Part shown: piece by piece, positions 28,411 to 35,886 of the stretch
Position numbering within the stretch: the stretch's first letter is position 1
Layout of the letters: each line of letters starts with the position of its first letter
Origin: Paraburkholderia kururiensis JCM 10599 = LMG 19447
GTDB lineage: Bacteria; Pseudomonadota; Gammaproteobacteria; Burkholderiales; Burkholderiaceae
Length of the DNA: 64,000 nucleotides
Direction: 5' to 3'
Assembly (NCBI RefSeq): GCF_003986935.1
Contig: NZ_RJZE01000021.1
Location: forward strand, 1 to 64,000
The notes under the pieces: model-generated
What the model was told of the DNA's origin: nothing
Database searches by the model: none
What the model saw: only the letters and a program-made list of their open reading frames with translations
Program-made: the position numbers and the translations under genes

Positions 28411-29187
28411 TCAGCCGCCTTGCCGCGGCAGATAGCCGAGCGGATCGACAGGCTTGCCGTCGCGGCGCACTTCGAATTCGAGCGTGCCCGCGCCTTTCGC
28501 GTCGGCACCCATCTCGGCGATGGCCTGGCCTTGCGCGACTGCGTCGTCTTCCTTGACGAGCAGCTTGCTGTTGTGGCCATAAGCCGTAATCAGCGAGTCG
28601 TTGTGCTTCACGATGACAAGCGGCCCATACGCCTCGAGCCCCGTGCCTGCGTAGACCACGCGCCCCGCAGCGGCCGCTTTCACCGTCTCGCCCTCGGTGC
28701 CGCCGATCACGATGCCATTCGTCTTGCCGGCCACGAACGGTTTCAGCACCGGGCCCTGAACCGGCCAGGCGAGCCGCACCGCCGGCGCCGCGTTGGCGCC
28801 TGCCATCCCGTTCGCGCCATTAGCAGCCGTGCCGGCACCCGGCGACATGGCCTGCGCCGCAGGCTGCGGCGCCACCCTCAGCACCTGGCCGGGCAGCGGT
28901 GGCACGTCCGCGGCAATGTGGTTCCAGTCTGCGATGTCCTGCTTGCGCTGGCCGAACGCCGCGGCAATGCCCGCTACGGTATCGCCAGGGTTGACGCGGT
29001 AATAGCCCGCGGGCACCGGCTGCTGTGTGCGCTGCACACTCGCGCTCGGGTAGGTGGGTTGCTGTTCCCAGGGCATCCAGCCGGTTGTACAGCCGGAAAC
29101 GAGCACGACCGTTGCACCGGTGCTCGCCGCCGCCTTTGCCAGCGTCTTTGCCAGATCCATGCCCACGTTGCGCTGCTGTCGAATCAT
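28411..29187 (-). CDS. NlpD-like LysM/LytM lipoprotein, catalytically degenerate
   Basis: A 258-residue cell-envelope protein with a lipobox-like VVLVSGCTTG near residue 30, a LysM peptidoglycan-binding domain (YYRVNPGDTVAGIAAAFGQRKQDIADWN), an Ala/Gly/Pro linker, and a C-terminal M23/LytM domain. The zinc ligands of active M23 peptidases are missing: the first motif reads NGIVIGG instead of H-x3-D, and the last reads YGHNSK rather than H-x-H. This matches NlpD-type activators of cell-wall amidases. The start at 29187 has GGAGG upstream; the ATG at 29160 is an alternative. Confidence 0.85.
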   Translation of the reverse strand: MIRQQRNVGMDLAKTLAKAAASTGATVVLVSGCTTGWMPWEQQPTYPSASVQRTQQPVPAGYYRVNPGDTVAGIAAAFGQRKQDIADWNHIAADVPPLPGQVLRVAPQPAAQAMSPGAGTAANGANGMAGANAAPAVRLAWPVQGPVLKPFVAGKTNGIVIGGTEGETVKAAAAGRVVYAGTGLEAYGPLVIVKHNDSLITAYGHNSKLLVKEDDAVAQGQAIAEMGADAKGAGTLEFEVRRDGKPVDPLGYLPRQGG

Positions 29188-29295
29188 CGTTGTTGTCCTC
29201 CGCTCGCTGATGCCAACCCACATTCGATTGCCGCAAGCCGCGGTTCGTTCGCGCGAATTCACCGACCGGCGCCGTGGCCGGGGCCGGCGCCCGCG

Positions 29296-29607
29296 CTACA
29301 CGCTGCCTTCCGACTCGATTACAAGAATTCTGGCTTCCCCAATGGGATGCGCGACGTGTTCGGTACCCACCGACGCAAAGAAGATGTCGCCGGCTTCCAG
29401 CACCGTGCTCTGCTCCGCGCCGTTGTCGCGATAGCGCATCTCGACGCGGCCATCCAGCACCGCGAACACCTCTTCGCCGTCGTTCACGTGCCAGCGGTAC
29501 GGCTGGTCGGTCCAGTGCAGCCGCGTGGTGATGCCGTTCATGTTGGCGATGTCGAGCGCGCCCCATGCGCGCGGCGCCGTGAACGTCTTGCTGCGTATGA
29601 TTTTCAT
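29296..29607 (-). CDS. Small cupin-domain protein
   Basis: A 103-residue single-domain cupin. Motif 1 is YRWHVNDGEEVFAVLDGRVEMRY-like (H, E near residues 39-44, G at the end) and motif 2 is DIFFASVGTEHVAHP with the second histidine pair. Metal binding is plausible. The function is unknown; such short cupins include isomerases, dioxygenase-like proteins and sensors. It lies upstream of the NlpD-like gene by about 110 bp in the same direction. Confidence 0.8.
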   Translation of the reverse strand: MKIIRSKTFTAPRAWGALDIANMNGITTRLHWTDQPYRWHVNDGEEVFAVLDGRVEMRYRDNGAEQSTVLEAGDIFFASVGTEHVAHPIGEARILVIESEGSV

Positions 29608-29875
29608 GATGTGGGCGCTGAACGGCCCGGCTGCGTGCGGTACCTGACCGGAGCGGCGCCAGGAACACGATGGGCAGACGGAACAGGCAAAGCTGATGAA
29701 TGGAGAGCCCGATTATAGGGCGCATGCGCAACCGGCGTGCCCGGCGCGAGGTCGACAACTGCGGCCGCAGGCGCATTGCATCACGAGACTGCTGGCCTAT
29801 ACTGGGTCCTGCTGCCCAGTTTTCCTCCACTCACCGTTTGCCACGTCGCAAGCCATATCGGTAAGGACCGCCAGC

Positions 29876-30193
29876 ATGAACAAAGCCACTTTTCTGTCCG
29901 TGCAGTTGAACCTCGAGGATATTGCAGCGTCGCCCGGTCTCGTCGAATTGCTCAATACACACCTCGTCTTCGCAGCGGACGTGGCCGAAGCCGCCGACGA
30001 ACTCGTCCAGCTCGCGAGCGTGGCCCGTCTGTCGGGCGGCGTGGAAGCGAAAGTCGAAGTGTCTGCGCTTGCCATCGAGCGTTTGCGCGATGCACTCGAT
30101 ACGCTGAGCGGCTACGACGAAACCTGGCTCTTTGCCCTCGAACCGAGCGAGGGCCTGTTCGACGATCTCACGCGGCGGCATACGCTGCATTGA
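29876..30193 (+). CDS. Hypothetical protein, 105 residues
   Basis: A small acidic protein with mostly helical sequence: NLEDIAASPGLVELLNTHLVF, AADVAEAADELVQLASVARLSGG, AIERLRDALDTLSGYDETWLFALEPSEGLFDDLTRRH. No signal peptide, cysteine or known motif. The start is placed at ATG 29876 (MNKATFLSV), which begins the coding-like sequence. It is followed directly by a strong bidirectional terminator. I do not recognise the family. Confidence 0.65.
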   Translation: MNKATFLSVQLNLEDIAASPGLVELLNTHLVFAADVAEAADELVQLASVARLSGGVEAKVEVSALAIERLRDALDTLSGYDETWLFALEPSEGLFDDLTRRHTLH

Positions 30194-30230
30194 AGGTTCT
30201 CGCATCGGCACAATGCCGGCGCGCCACCCC

Positions 30231-30269
30231 ATAAAAAAACGCGGACCGGGTAACCGGTCCGCGTTTTTT
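30231..30269. terminator. Bidirectional intrinsic terminator
   Basis: A perfect 12-bp stem (aacgcggaccgg/ccggtccgcgtt) with loop gtaa is flanked by an A-run on the left and a T-run on the right, between convergent genes. Confidence 0.93.
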
Positions 30270-30348
30270 CATTCCCTCTGACACGTTATCCGCGTCGCCT
30301 GCTTCCAGCCTGCGCTGCTACAGGCACCCGCCAGACAGCGCAACTGCT

Positions 30349-30675
30349 TTAGTGGCCGAAGTACACGCCGAGGTTCGGCGCGGTCTTCGTCGCCGCGCCA
30401 CCTGCTGCGGACGACCCCACCGTTTGCGCACCGTAACCGCTCGTGTCGGCTTGAGCCAGTTGGGCCTGCGCCGCGACACGCTGTTGGGCGGCCTGGATGT
30501 CGGCCGGGTAATCGACGCGGTCAGCCGCCGGGTTGTAGCCGGCCTTTTCGAGCTGGATCAGTTCGGCACGCACTTGCGCACGCGTCACAGGCTGGTTCGA
30601 CTGTGCAAACGACGCCACCGGAGCGGCGAGCAGCGTGGCAACGGCAACTGCGGAAACAAAAGACTTTGCATTCAT
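30349..30675 (-). CDS. DUF4148 exported protein
   Basis: A 108-residue secreted protein of the DUF4148 family, very abundant in Burkholderia. A signal peptide (residues 1-24, ending ASFA-Q) precedes the conserved VTRAQVRAELIQLEKAGYNPAADRVDYPADIQAAQQRV. The function is unknown. The start at 30675 is supported by GGAGG. The upstream region carries two palindromic sites and an AT-rich promoter area. Confidence 0.9.
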   Translation of the reverse strand: MNAKSFVSAVAVATLLAAPVASFAQSNQPVTRAQVRAELIQLEKAGYNPAADRVDYPADIQAAQQRVAAQAQLAQADTSGYGAQTVGSSAAGGAATKTAPNLGVYFGH

Positions 30676-30788
30676 GATGACCTCCGAAACTTGTCTGTTT
30701 TGGCTGCCCGACACCCTGTCGTGCAGCGCTTGAAGACAAGTCTAGGCAAGACATCCTCTAGGGGAAACCCTTACTTTGACCAAAGTCT

Positions 30789-30838
30789 ATTGTTTCAATC
30801 GCAATAATGAAGCCGAAAATGGCCGATTGAAACAATCG
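30789..30838. promoter_or_regulatory. Two ATTG-N3-CAAT palindromes upstream of DUF4148 gene
   Basis: ATTGTTTCAAT (30789-30799) and ATTGAAACAAT (30826-30836) are each palindromic, and are also inverted copies of each other, with centres 37 bp apart. The second extends to CGATTG-AAA-CAATCG. They lie 114-161 bp upstream of the leftward DUF4148 gene and after the gnd stop, which suggests a pair of operators for one dimeric regulator. Confidence 0.6.
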
Positions 30839-30873
30839 ATTACAGCAATAGTCCGCGCCACCCGCGCGCTCCG

Positions 30874-32283
30874 TCACGCCCAATGCGCGTGGAAACTGCC
30901 CGGCTTGTCCACGCGCTCGAACGTGTGCGCACCGAAGAAGTCACGCTGTGCCTGTACGAGGTTCGCGGGCAGACGCTCGGAGCGGTAGCCGTCGAAGTAG
31001 GCCACCGCGGACGCGAACGTGGGCACCGGCACCCCGGCCGTCACCGCGGCCACGACCACCTCGCGCAGCGCGCTCTGGTAGCGCGCCGCGATATCGCGGA
31101 AGTACGGATCGAGCAGCAGGTTGGCGAGCGCCTTGTCGTGGGCATAGGCGTCCGTGATCTTCTGCAGGAAGCGCGCGCGGATGATGCAGCCCGCGCGGAA
31201 AATCTTCGCGATCGTGCCGTAGTCGAGATCCCACTTGTACTCGTCCGACGCGGCACGCAGTTGCGCGAAACCCTGCGCGTACGAGATCACCTTGCTCAGG
31301 TACAGCGCGCGGCGCACTGCTTCAACGAACGCGGCGCGGTCGCCCGAAAAGGGCTTCGCCTGCGGACCTTCGATCACTTTGCTCGCGGCCACGCGCTGCG
31401 TCTTCAGCGACGACAGTACGCGCGCAAACACCGATTCGGTGATGAGCGGCAGCGGCACGCCGAGGTCGAGCGCGTTCTGGCTCGTCCACTTGCCGGTACC
31501 CTTTTGCGCGGCGCGGTCGAGAATCACGTCGACGAGGTCCTTGCCCGTTTCGTCGTCCTTCTTGCGGAAAATCTTCGAGGTAATTTCGATCAGGTAACTG
31601 TCGAGTTCGCCCTGATTCCACTCGGTGTAGACGTCGGCGAGTTCCGCGTTCGACAGCCCCGCCACCTGGCTCAGCACCGCGTAGCTTTCGGCGATCAGCT
31701 GCATGTCGCCGTACTCGATACCGTTGTGCACCATCTTCACGTAGTGGCCCGCGCCGTCCGGGCCCATGTAGGCAACGCACGGCTCGCCGTCGGGCGCCTT
31801 CGCGGCGATTTCGGTGAGGATGGGCGCCACGAGGTCGTAGGCTTCGCGCTGGCCGCCCGGCATGATGGACGGCCCCTTGAGCGCGCCCTCTTCGCCGCCC
31901 GACACGCCCGTGCCGATGAAATGAAAGCCCGCCTTCGCGAGTTCCTGGTTGCGGCGGATGGTGTCCTGAAACGGCGTGTTGCCGCCGTCGATCAGAATGT
32001 CGCCCTTGTCGAGCAGCGGCTTGAGCGCCGCGATGGTGGCGTCGGTCGGCTCGCCGGCCTTCACCATCATGAGGATGCGGCGCGGCTTTTCGAGCGAGGC
32101 CACGAATTCCTCGAGCGTGTAGGTGGGCACCAGCTTGCGGTCGGGGAATTCCGCGATCAGTTCGTCGGTTTTTTCGCGGCTGCGGTTATAGACCGAAACC
32201 GCGTAGCCCCGGCTCTCGATGTTGAGCGCCAGATTGCGTCCCATCACGGCCAGCCCTACTACGCCGATTGCCTGTTTGCCCAT
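30874..32283 (-). CDS. gnd: 6-phosphogluconate dehydrogenase, decarboxylating
   Basis: A 469-residue oxidative pentose-phosphate enzyme converting 6-phosphogluconate to ribulose 5-phosphate with NADP reduction. The dinucleotide motif GVVGLAVMGRNLALNIESRG opens the protein and YNRSREKTDE gives the NADP-type phosphate contact. Substrate and catalytic residues lie in GGEEGALKGPSIMPGG and HYVKMVHNGIEYGDMQLI (Lys, His/Asn). Length fits the long, dimeric form. The start at 32283 (MGKQAIGV) is preferred over an upstream extension. Confidence 0.96.
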   Translation of the reverse strand: MGKQAIGVVGLAVMGRNLALNIESRGYAVSVYNRSREKTDELIAEFPDRKLVPTYTLEEFVASLEKPRRILMMVKAGEPTDATIAALKPLLDKGDILIDGGNTPFQDTIRRNQELAKAGFHFIGTGVSGGEEGALKGPSIMPGGQREAYDLVAPILTEIAAKAPDGEPCVAYMGPDGAGHYVKMVHNGIEYGDMQLIAESYAVLSQVAGLSNAELADVYTEWNQGELDSYLIEITSKIFRKKDDETGKDLVDVILDRAAQKGTGKWTSQNALDLGVPLPLITESVFARVLSSLKTQRVAASKVIEGPQAKPFSGDRAAFVEAVRRALYLSKVISYAQGFAQLRAASDEYKWDLDYGTIAKIFRAGCIIRARFLQKITDAYAHDKALANLLLDPYFRDIAARYQSALREVVVAAVTAGVPVPTFASAVAYFDGYRSERLPANLVQAQRDFFGAHTFERVDKPGSFHAHWA

Positions 32284-32429
32284 GTCGGTTCTCCACTTCA
32301 GAAAACGGGGATGCCGCGTGCGCGTTGCGCTCACTGCGCGGCGTCGAGGGTCAAAGGATAAGGGAAATGGCCGTTCGCTGCCCTCGCGTGCTCATCGACG
32401 GCAATTCGCGGGCCCGCTCAGGAGAGGTC

Positions 32430-32477
32430 TCAATACGGGCCTCAATACGGGCCTCAGCACGGGCCTCAGTACAGGCC
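32430..32477. repeat. Four tandem 12-nt repeats at the end of the PPOX gene
   Basis: Units tcaatacgggcc, tcaatacgggcc, tcagcacgggcc and tcagtacaggcc abut exactly. The stop codon of the leftward FMN-binding gene falls in the last unit, so the gene terminates at the edge of the array. In another frame of the minus strand the array would read as Val-Leu-Arg-Pro repeats. Confidence 0.85.
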
Positions 32478-33068
32478 CGTCTTCAGGCGCTCGGGCAGTT
32501 CGCGGTCGTAGGCCACGGCATCGAAATCGTCGCGGATGCTTTTGATCATTTCGCCCGCGCTCGGCAGCAGCGAACGCTCGACGTGCTGCGCCGGGTCCCA
32601 GAGTTTCGAGCGCACCAGCGCCTTCGAGCAATGAAAGTAGACCGCATCGACGTCGATCATCACCACCGTGCGCGGCCGCTTGCCTTCCACGGCGAAGCTC
32701 TCGAGCAGCGCCTCGTCCGTGCTGATGCGCGCGCGCCCGTTCACACGCAGCGTCTCGCCCACGCCCGGCACGATGAAGAGCAGCCCCACGTGCGGCTGCG
32801 CGAGGATGTTGCGCAGACTGTCCACGCGGTTGTTGCCGATGCGGTCCGGCATGGCGAGCGTGCGTTCGTCGACGATGCGCACGAAGCCCGGCGCGTCGCC
32901 GCGCGGCGAGCAATCGAGCCCTTCGGGGCCCGCCGTCGCAAGCACGACGAAAGGCGAGCGCTCGATGAACTGCCGGTAGCTTTCGTTGACGTAGCCGATT
33001 TCCTTTCGCACGGACCGCTCATGCGGCTGACCGTAAAGCGCTTCCAGTTCTTCGAGTGTGGTGAGCAT
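32466..33068 (-). CDS. Pyridoxamine 5'-phosphate oxidase-fold FMN protein (MSMEG_1061 type)
   Basis: A 200-residue flavin-binding split-barrel protein. The block RQFIERSPFVVLATAGPEGLDCSPRGDAPGFVRIVDERTL is diagnostic of the MSMEG_1061 family of PPOX proteins, and GNNRVDSLRNILAQPHVGLLFIVPG follows. A role in reduction of an unknown small molecule is likely. The start at 33068 (MLTTLEELEALYG) has AAGGA seven bases upstream. It lies between gnd and the sirtuin gene in the same direction; the ends of the gene border short tandem repeats on both sides. Confidence 0.87.
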   Translation of the reverse strand: MLTTLEELEALYGQPHERSVRKEIGYVNESYRQFIERSPFVVLATAGPEGLDCSPRGDAPGFVRIVDERTLAMPDRIGNNRVDSLRNILAQPHVGLLFIVPGVGETLRVNGRARISTDEALLESFAVEGKRPRTVVMIDVDAVYFHCSKALVRSKLWDPAQHVERSLLPSAGEMIKSIRDDFDAVAYDRELPERLKTGLY

Positions 33069-33118
33069 CGACACGTCCTTGTCGTGATGGCAATGGAGTT
33101 GAGTTGGGAATCTGACGC

Positions 33119-33162
33119 GTTGCGAAGCCGTTGCGAAGCCGTTGCAAACCTGCTGCAAACCT
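33119..33162. repeat. Four imperfect tandem 11-nt repeats
   Basis: Two copies of gttgcgaagcc are followed by gttgcaaacct and gctgcaaacct, in the gap between the sirtuin stop and the FMN-protein start. Confidence 0.75.
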
Positions 33163-33186
33163 CGCGATGAGCTCGCTTTGAGCCCT

Positions 33187-34050
33187 CTATCCAGCGGCGG
33201 CCGCGAGTTGTCCCGCGAGCGCGGCCAGCGTCTCGCCGCACGGCGCCTCCACCTTCAACGCGAGCATCGGGTCCGCACGTGTCTTGCCGAGATTGATGGC
33301 CGCAACCGGCTTGCCCGCACGCTCGGCCCACACGCAGAAGCGAAAGCCTGAATACACCATGAGCGACGAGCCCACCACGAGTACCGCGTCGGCCGCATCG
33401 AGCGCGGCGCTCGCGGCTTCTACACGCGTGCGCGGCACGTTCTCGCCGAAAAACACGACAGCGGGCTTCAGCATGCCGCCGCAGACCTCGCACACGGGCA
33501 CGCGAAACGCGGCGAGATCGGCCCATTCGATATGCGCGTCGCCGTCCGCAGCGGGTTCCGCGTTGGCGCCGGCAAAGGCCGGGTTGTCGCGCTCCAGGGT
33601 CTGCTGAAGCGACGCGCGCGAATACGCCGTGCTGCAGTCCATGCACGTCACGCCGCCAATGCTGCCGTGCAGCTCGATCACGTTCGCGCTGCCCGCGCGC
33701 TGATGCAACCCGTCCACGTTCTGCGTGACGAGCGCGGCCACGTGTTGCGCCGCTTCGATGCGTGCGAGCGCGCGATGCGCCTCGTTCGGATGCGCGTGCG
33801 CGACCACGGGCCAGCCCACCATGCTGCGTGCCCAGTAGCGCTGCCGCGCCTCGTGCGAACCGACGAACGCCTGCAACGTGATGGGCGGCGAACGCTTCCA
33901 TGCGCCGTTTTCGTCGCGATAGCCGGGAATGCCGGAGTCTGTGCTGATGCCCGCGCCGGTCAGCACGAAAAGCCGCGGATGCCGGCGCACGAAGTCGTGG
34001 AGCGCCGCAAGTGCGGCGGGGTCGATGGCGGGAGACAGAAGGTCGGTCAT
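33187..34050 (-). CDS. NAD-dependent protein deacylase, sirtuin family (class II-like)
   Basis: A 287-residue sirtuin that removes acyl groups from lysines with NAD consumption. The motif LFVLTGAGISTDSGIPGYRD (residues 27-46) and VTQNVDGLHQRAG with IELHG (catalytic His) are diagnostic; the structural zinc cysteines are TCMDC and PVCEVCGG. VGSSLMVYSGFRF and AINLGKTRADPMLALKV complete the NAD site. The N-terminal motif resembles class II (SIRT4-like) enzymes, which often act as lipoamidases or ADP-ribosyltransferases. The start overlaps the stop of the upstream 82-residue gene (ATGA). Confidence 0.93.
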   Translation of the reverse strand: MTDLLSPAIDPAALAALHDFVRRHPRLFVLTGAGISTDSGIPGYRDENGAWKRSPPITLQAFVGSHEARQRYWARSMVGWPVVAHAHPNEAHRALARIEAAQHVAALVTQNVDGLHQRAGSANVIELHGSIGGVTCMDCSTAYSRASLQQTLERDNPAFAGANAEPAADGDAHIEWADLAAFRVPVCEVCGGMLKPAVVFFGENVPRTRVEAASAALDAADAVLVVGSSLMVYSGFRFCVWAERAGKPVAAINLGKTRADPMLALKVEAPCGETLAALAGQLAAAAG

Positions 34051-34295
34051 GAGCGGGGCTTTACGCGCGGGGTCTTCTGCTGTGCCTCGTGCGCATGCTC
34101 CGCGTGAGCCGCTTGCCGCGCCTCCCACGCTGCGAGCGCGGCGCGGTAGCGCTCGCACGCCTCGTCGTAGAGATCGAAAACGCAGGGCGCGCAGCCGCCG
34201 CGACAACAATCGTCATCGGTGGGGCGCAGAGGTGGTTGCGGACGAGGATCGTCGGGGTGCAGGCAATCGTGCACGGCAGACAAACGAAACGGCAT
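34047..34295 (-). CDS. Oxidoreductase-like domain protein, cysteine-rich
   Basis: An 82-residue protein with the small oxidoreductase-like (OXLD1-type) domain: DDCCRGGCAPCVFDLYDEACERYRAALAAWEARQ, with five clustered cysteines. The N-terminal part is Pro/Asp-rich. Function unknown; the cysteine pattern suggests metal or redox binding. Either ATG 34295 (MPFRLSAV) or an upstream start at 34358 is possible; I prefer the shorter. Its stop overlaps the sirtuin start by 3 nt, so the two proteins are probably made together. Confidence 0.75.
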   Translation of the reverse strand: MPFRLSAVHDCLHPDDPRPQPPLRPTDDDCCRGGCAPCVFDLYDEACERYRAALAAWEARQAAHAEHAHEAQQKTPRVKPRS

Positions 34296-34386
34296 GAACG
34301 CGATCGCGCCAGTATACGGGAGCGCCGCTGATCGCGCAGACGGCGCAGCTGCCGTCACGCGCCCGCGCCGTCTGCCTGCCGTGCCG

Positions 34387-34992
34387 TCACGCCGTGCCGC
34401 CCTTGCGCACGATGAGCCGATGAATGCGCTTGCCCGACGATGCGCTTACCTCCTCGCGGTCGAACAGCACGGTGTCGTCAACGCTCAGTGCGTCGAGCAC
34501 TGCGGCCTTGTCGAAGGCAGCGTAGAGCCGTCCGTTGCCGTCGCGCTGCGAGGCGTCCGCGGTCACGCGCCAGCTCAGGTAAACCGTACCGCCCGCATGC
34601 GTGATGTCGAGCAGCCGCTGCACGGCAGGCGTTACCGCCGCGGGCTCGAGATGCATGATCACGGTCTCGCACAACACGTTCTCGTAAGCACCCGATGCGA
34701 CGTTCGCGAGTTCGGGCAACACCGCGTGCTCGAAGCGCAGCTCCGGGTGCAGCGCACGCGCCGCTTCGAGCAGCCCCTCCGATGCATCGAAACCGCACGC
34801 ATCGTAGCCATGCGCAGCGAGCCACGCCGTGTCGCGGCCCGCGCCGCAACCCACGTCCGCCGTAGGCCCCGGCCTGAAGTAGCGCTCCAGCAACGCGTAC
34901 ATGTCGTCGGGCGCGGGCTGCGTGTGCCATTCCTGCGCGTACGCGGCCGCACGGGTGTCGTAGGCGTGTACGGTCTGTGTGTCCATCGTCAT
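34387..34992 (-). CDS. Class I SAM-dependent methyltransferase
   Basis: A 201-residue methyltransferase. The SAM-binding motif I is TADVGCGAGRDTAWLAAHGYDACGFDAS (residues 44-71) and FEHAVLPEL and ENVLCETVIMHLEP are motifs II/III-like. Substrate unknown; the size and sequence fit the small Methyltransf_11/25 group. The start is ATG 34992 or 34986. It is downstream of the SDR gene by 36 bp and probably cotranscribed with it. Confidence 0.87.
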   Translation of the reverse strand: MTMDTQTVHAYDTRAAAYAQEWHTQPAPDDMYALLERYFRPGPTADVGCGAGRDTAWLAAHGYDACGFDASEGLLEAARALHPELRFEHAVLPELANVASGAYENVLCETVIMHLEPAAVTPAVQRLLDITHAGGTVYLSWRVTADASQRDGNGRLYAAFDKAAVLDALSVDDTVLFDREEVSASSGKRIHRLIVRKGGTA

Positions 34993-35028
34993 TGCTCTCC
35001 GTTGTTGTTATCGGTTCGCGCCGCGTGG

Positions 35029-35832
35029 TCAGCCGCGCCCCACGAACGGCATCTTCGTCGCCATGATGGTCATGAACTGCACGTTCGCGGCCAGCGGCAG
35101 TTCGGCCATGTGCAGCACCGCGTCGGCGACGTGCGAGACGTCCATCAGCGGTTCCACGGCGATTTCGCCGTTGGCCTGCGGCACGCCGCGCGCCATGCGC
35201 TCGGCCATTTCCGTGGCCGCGTTGCCGATATCGATCTGCCCGCAGGCAATGTCGTACTTGCGTCCGTCGAGCGATACGGACTTCGTGAGCCCCGTAATCG
35301 CATGCTTGGTCGCGGTGTACGCAATGCTGTTGGGTCGCGGCGCGTGCGCGGAAATGGAACCGTTGTTGATGATGCGGCCGCCGCGCGGCGACTGCGACTT
35401 CATCAACGCAAAGGCCGCGCGCGTACACAGGAACACGCCGGTGAGGTTCGTATCCACCACGGCGCGCCAGACGTCGACGTCGAGTTCGTCGATCTCCACG
35501 GGCGGCCCGTTGCGTCCCGCGTTGTTGAAGAGCACGTCGAGCCGCCCATAGCGCGAACGAATGGTGTCGAAGAGATGCGCGACGCTTGCGGCATCCGCGA
35601 CGTCGCAAGGCACGGCCAGCGCTTCCTGACCGAGTTGCTGTGCTTCGGCCACAAGCGCATCGAGCAGCGCGGCGCGACGCCCTGCCAGTACCACGCGATA
35701 GCCGTGCGCGAGGAGACGCTTCGCCACGGCGCGCCCTATCCCGCTGCCCGCACCCGTGACGAGTGCAACCTTGCCTGCGCGCGGATCTGCCGCGCTGCCT
35801 TCATGACCCTGGACCTCTGTTCCCATGCTCAC
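35029..35832 (-). CDS. Short-chain dehydrogenase/reductase
   Basis: A 267-residue SDR-family oxidoreductase. It has the NAD(P) motif ALVTGAGSGIGRAVA, NNAG (LFNNAGRNGPP), the catalytic Ser of NGSISAHAPRP and the YTATK of AYTATKHAI. The arginine-containing LAGRRAALLDAL after strand 2 suggests NADP preference. Substrate unknown. Starts at 35832 or 35826. First gene of a likely pair with the methyltransferase. Confidence 0.9.
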   Translation of the reverse strand: MSMGTEVQGHEGSAADPRAGKVALVTGAGSGIGRAVAKRLLAHGYRVVLAGRRAALLDALVAEAQQLGQEALAVPCDVADAASVAHLFDTIRSRYGRLDVLFNNAGRNGPPVEIDELDVDVWRAVVDTNLTGVFLCTRAAFALMKSQSPRGGRIINNGSISAHAPRPNSIAYTATKHAITGLTKSVSLDGRKYDIACGQIDIGNAATEMAERMARGVPQANGEIAVEPLMDVSHVADAVLHMAELPLAANVQFMTIMATKMPFVGRG

Positions 35833-35886
35833 CTTGCCTTGTCTCCTTGATGTGAGGCATACGATTGGCGCGTGCCGCGCATGACG

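Noticed and set aside
30789..30836. Inverted repeat read as a terminator for gnd
   Set aside because: Gnd is leftward and ends at 30874, so the repeat is downstream, but the stem is AT-rich with a 22-nt loop and each arm is itself palindromic, which fits operators better.
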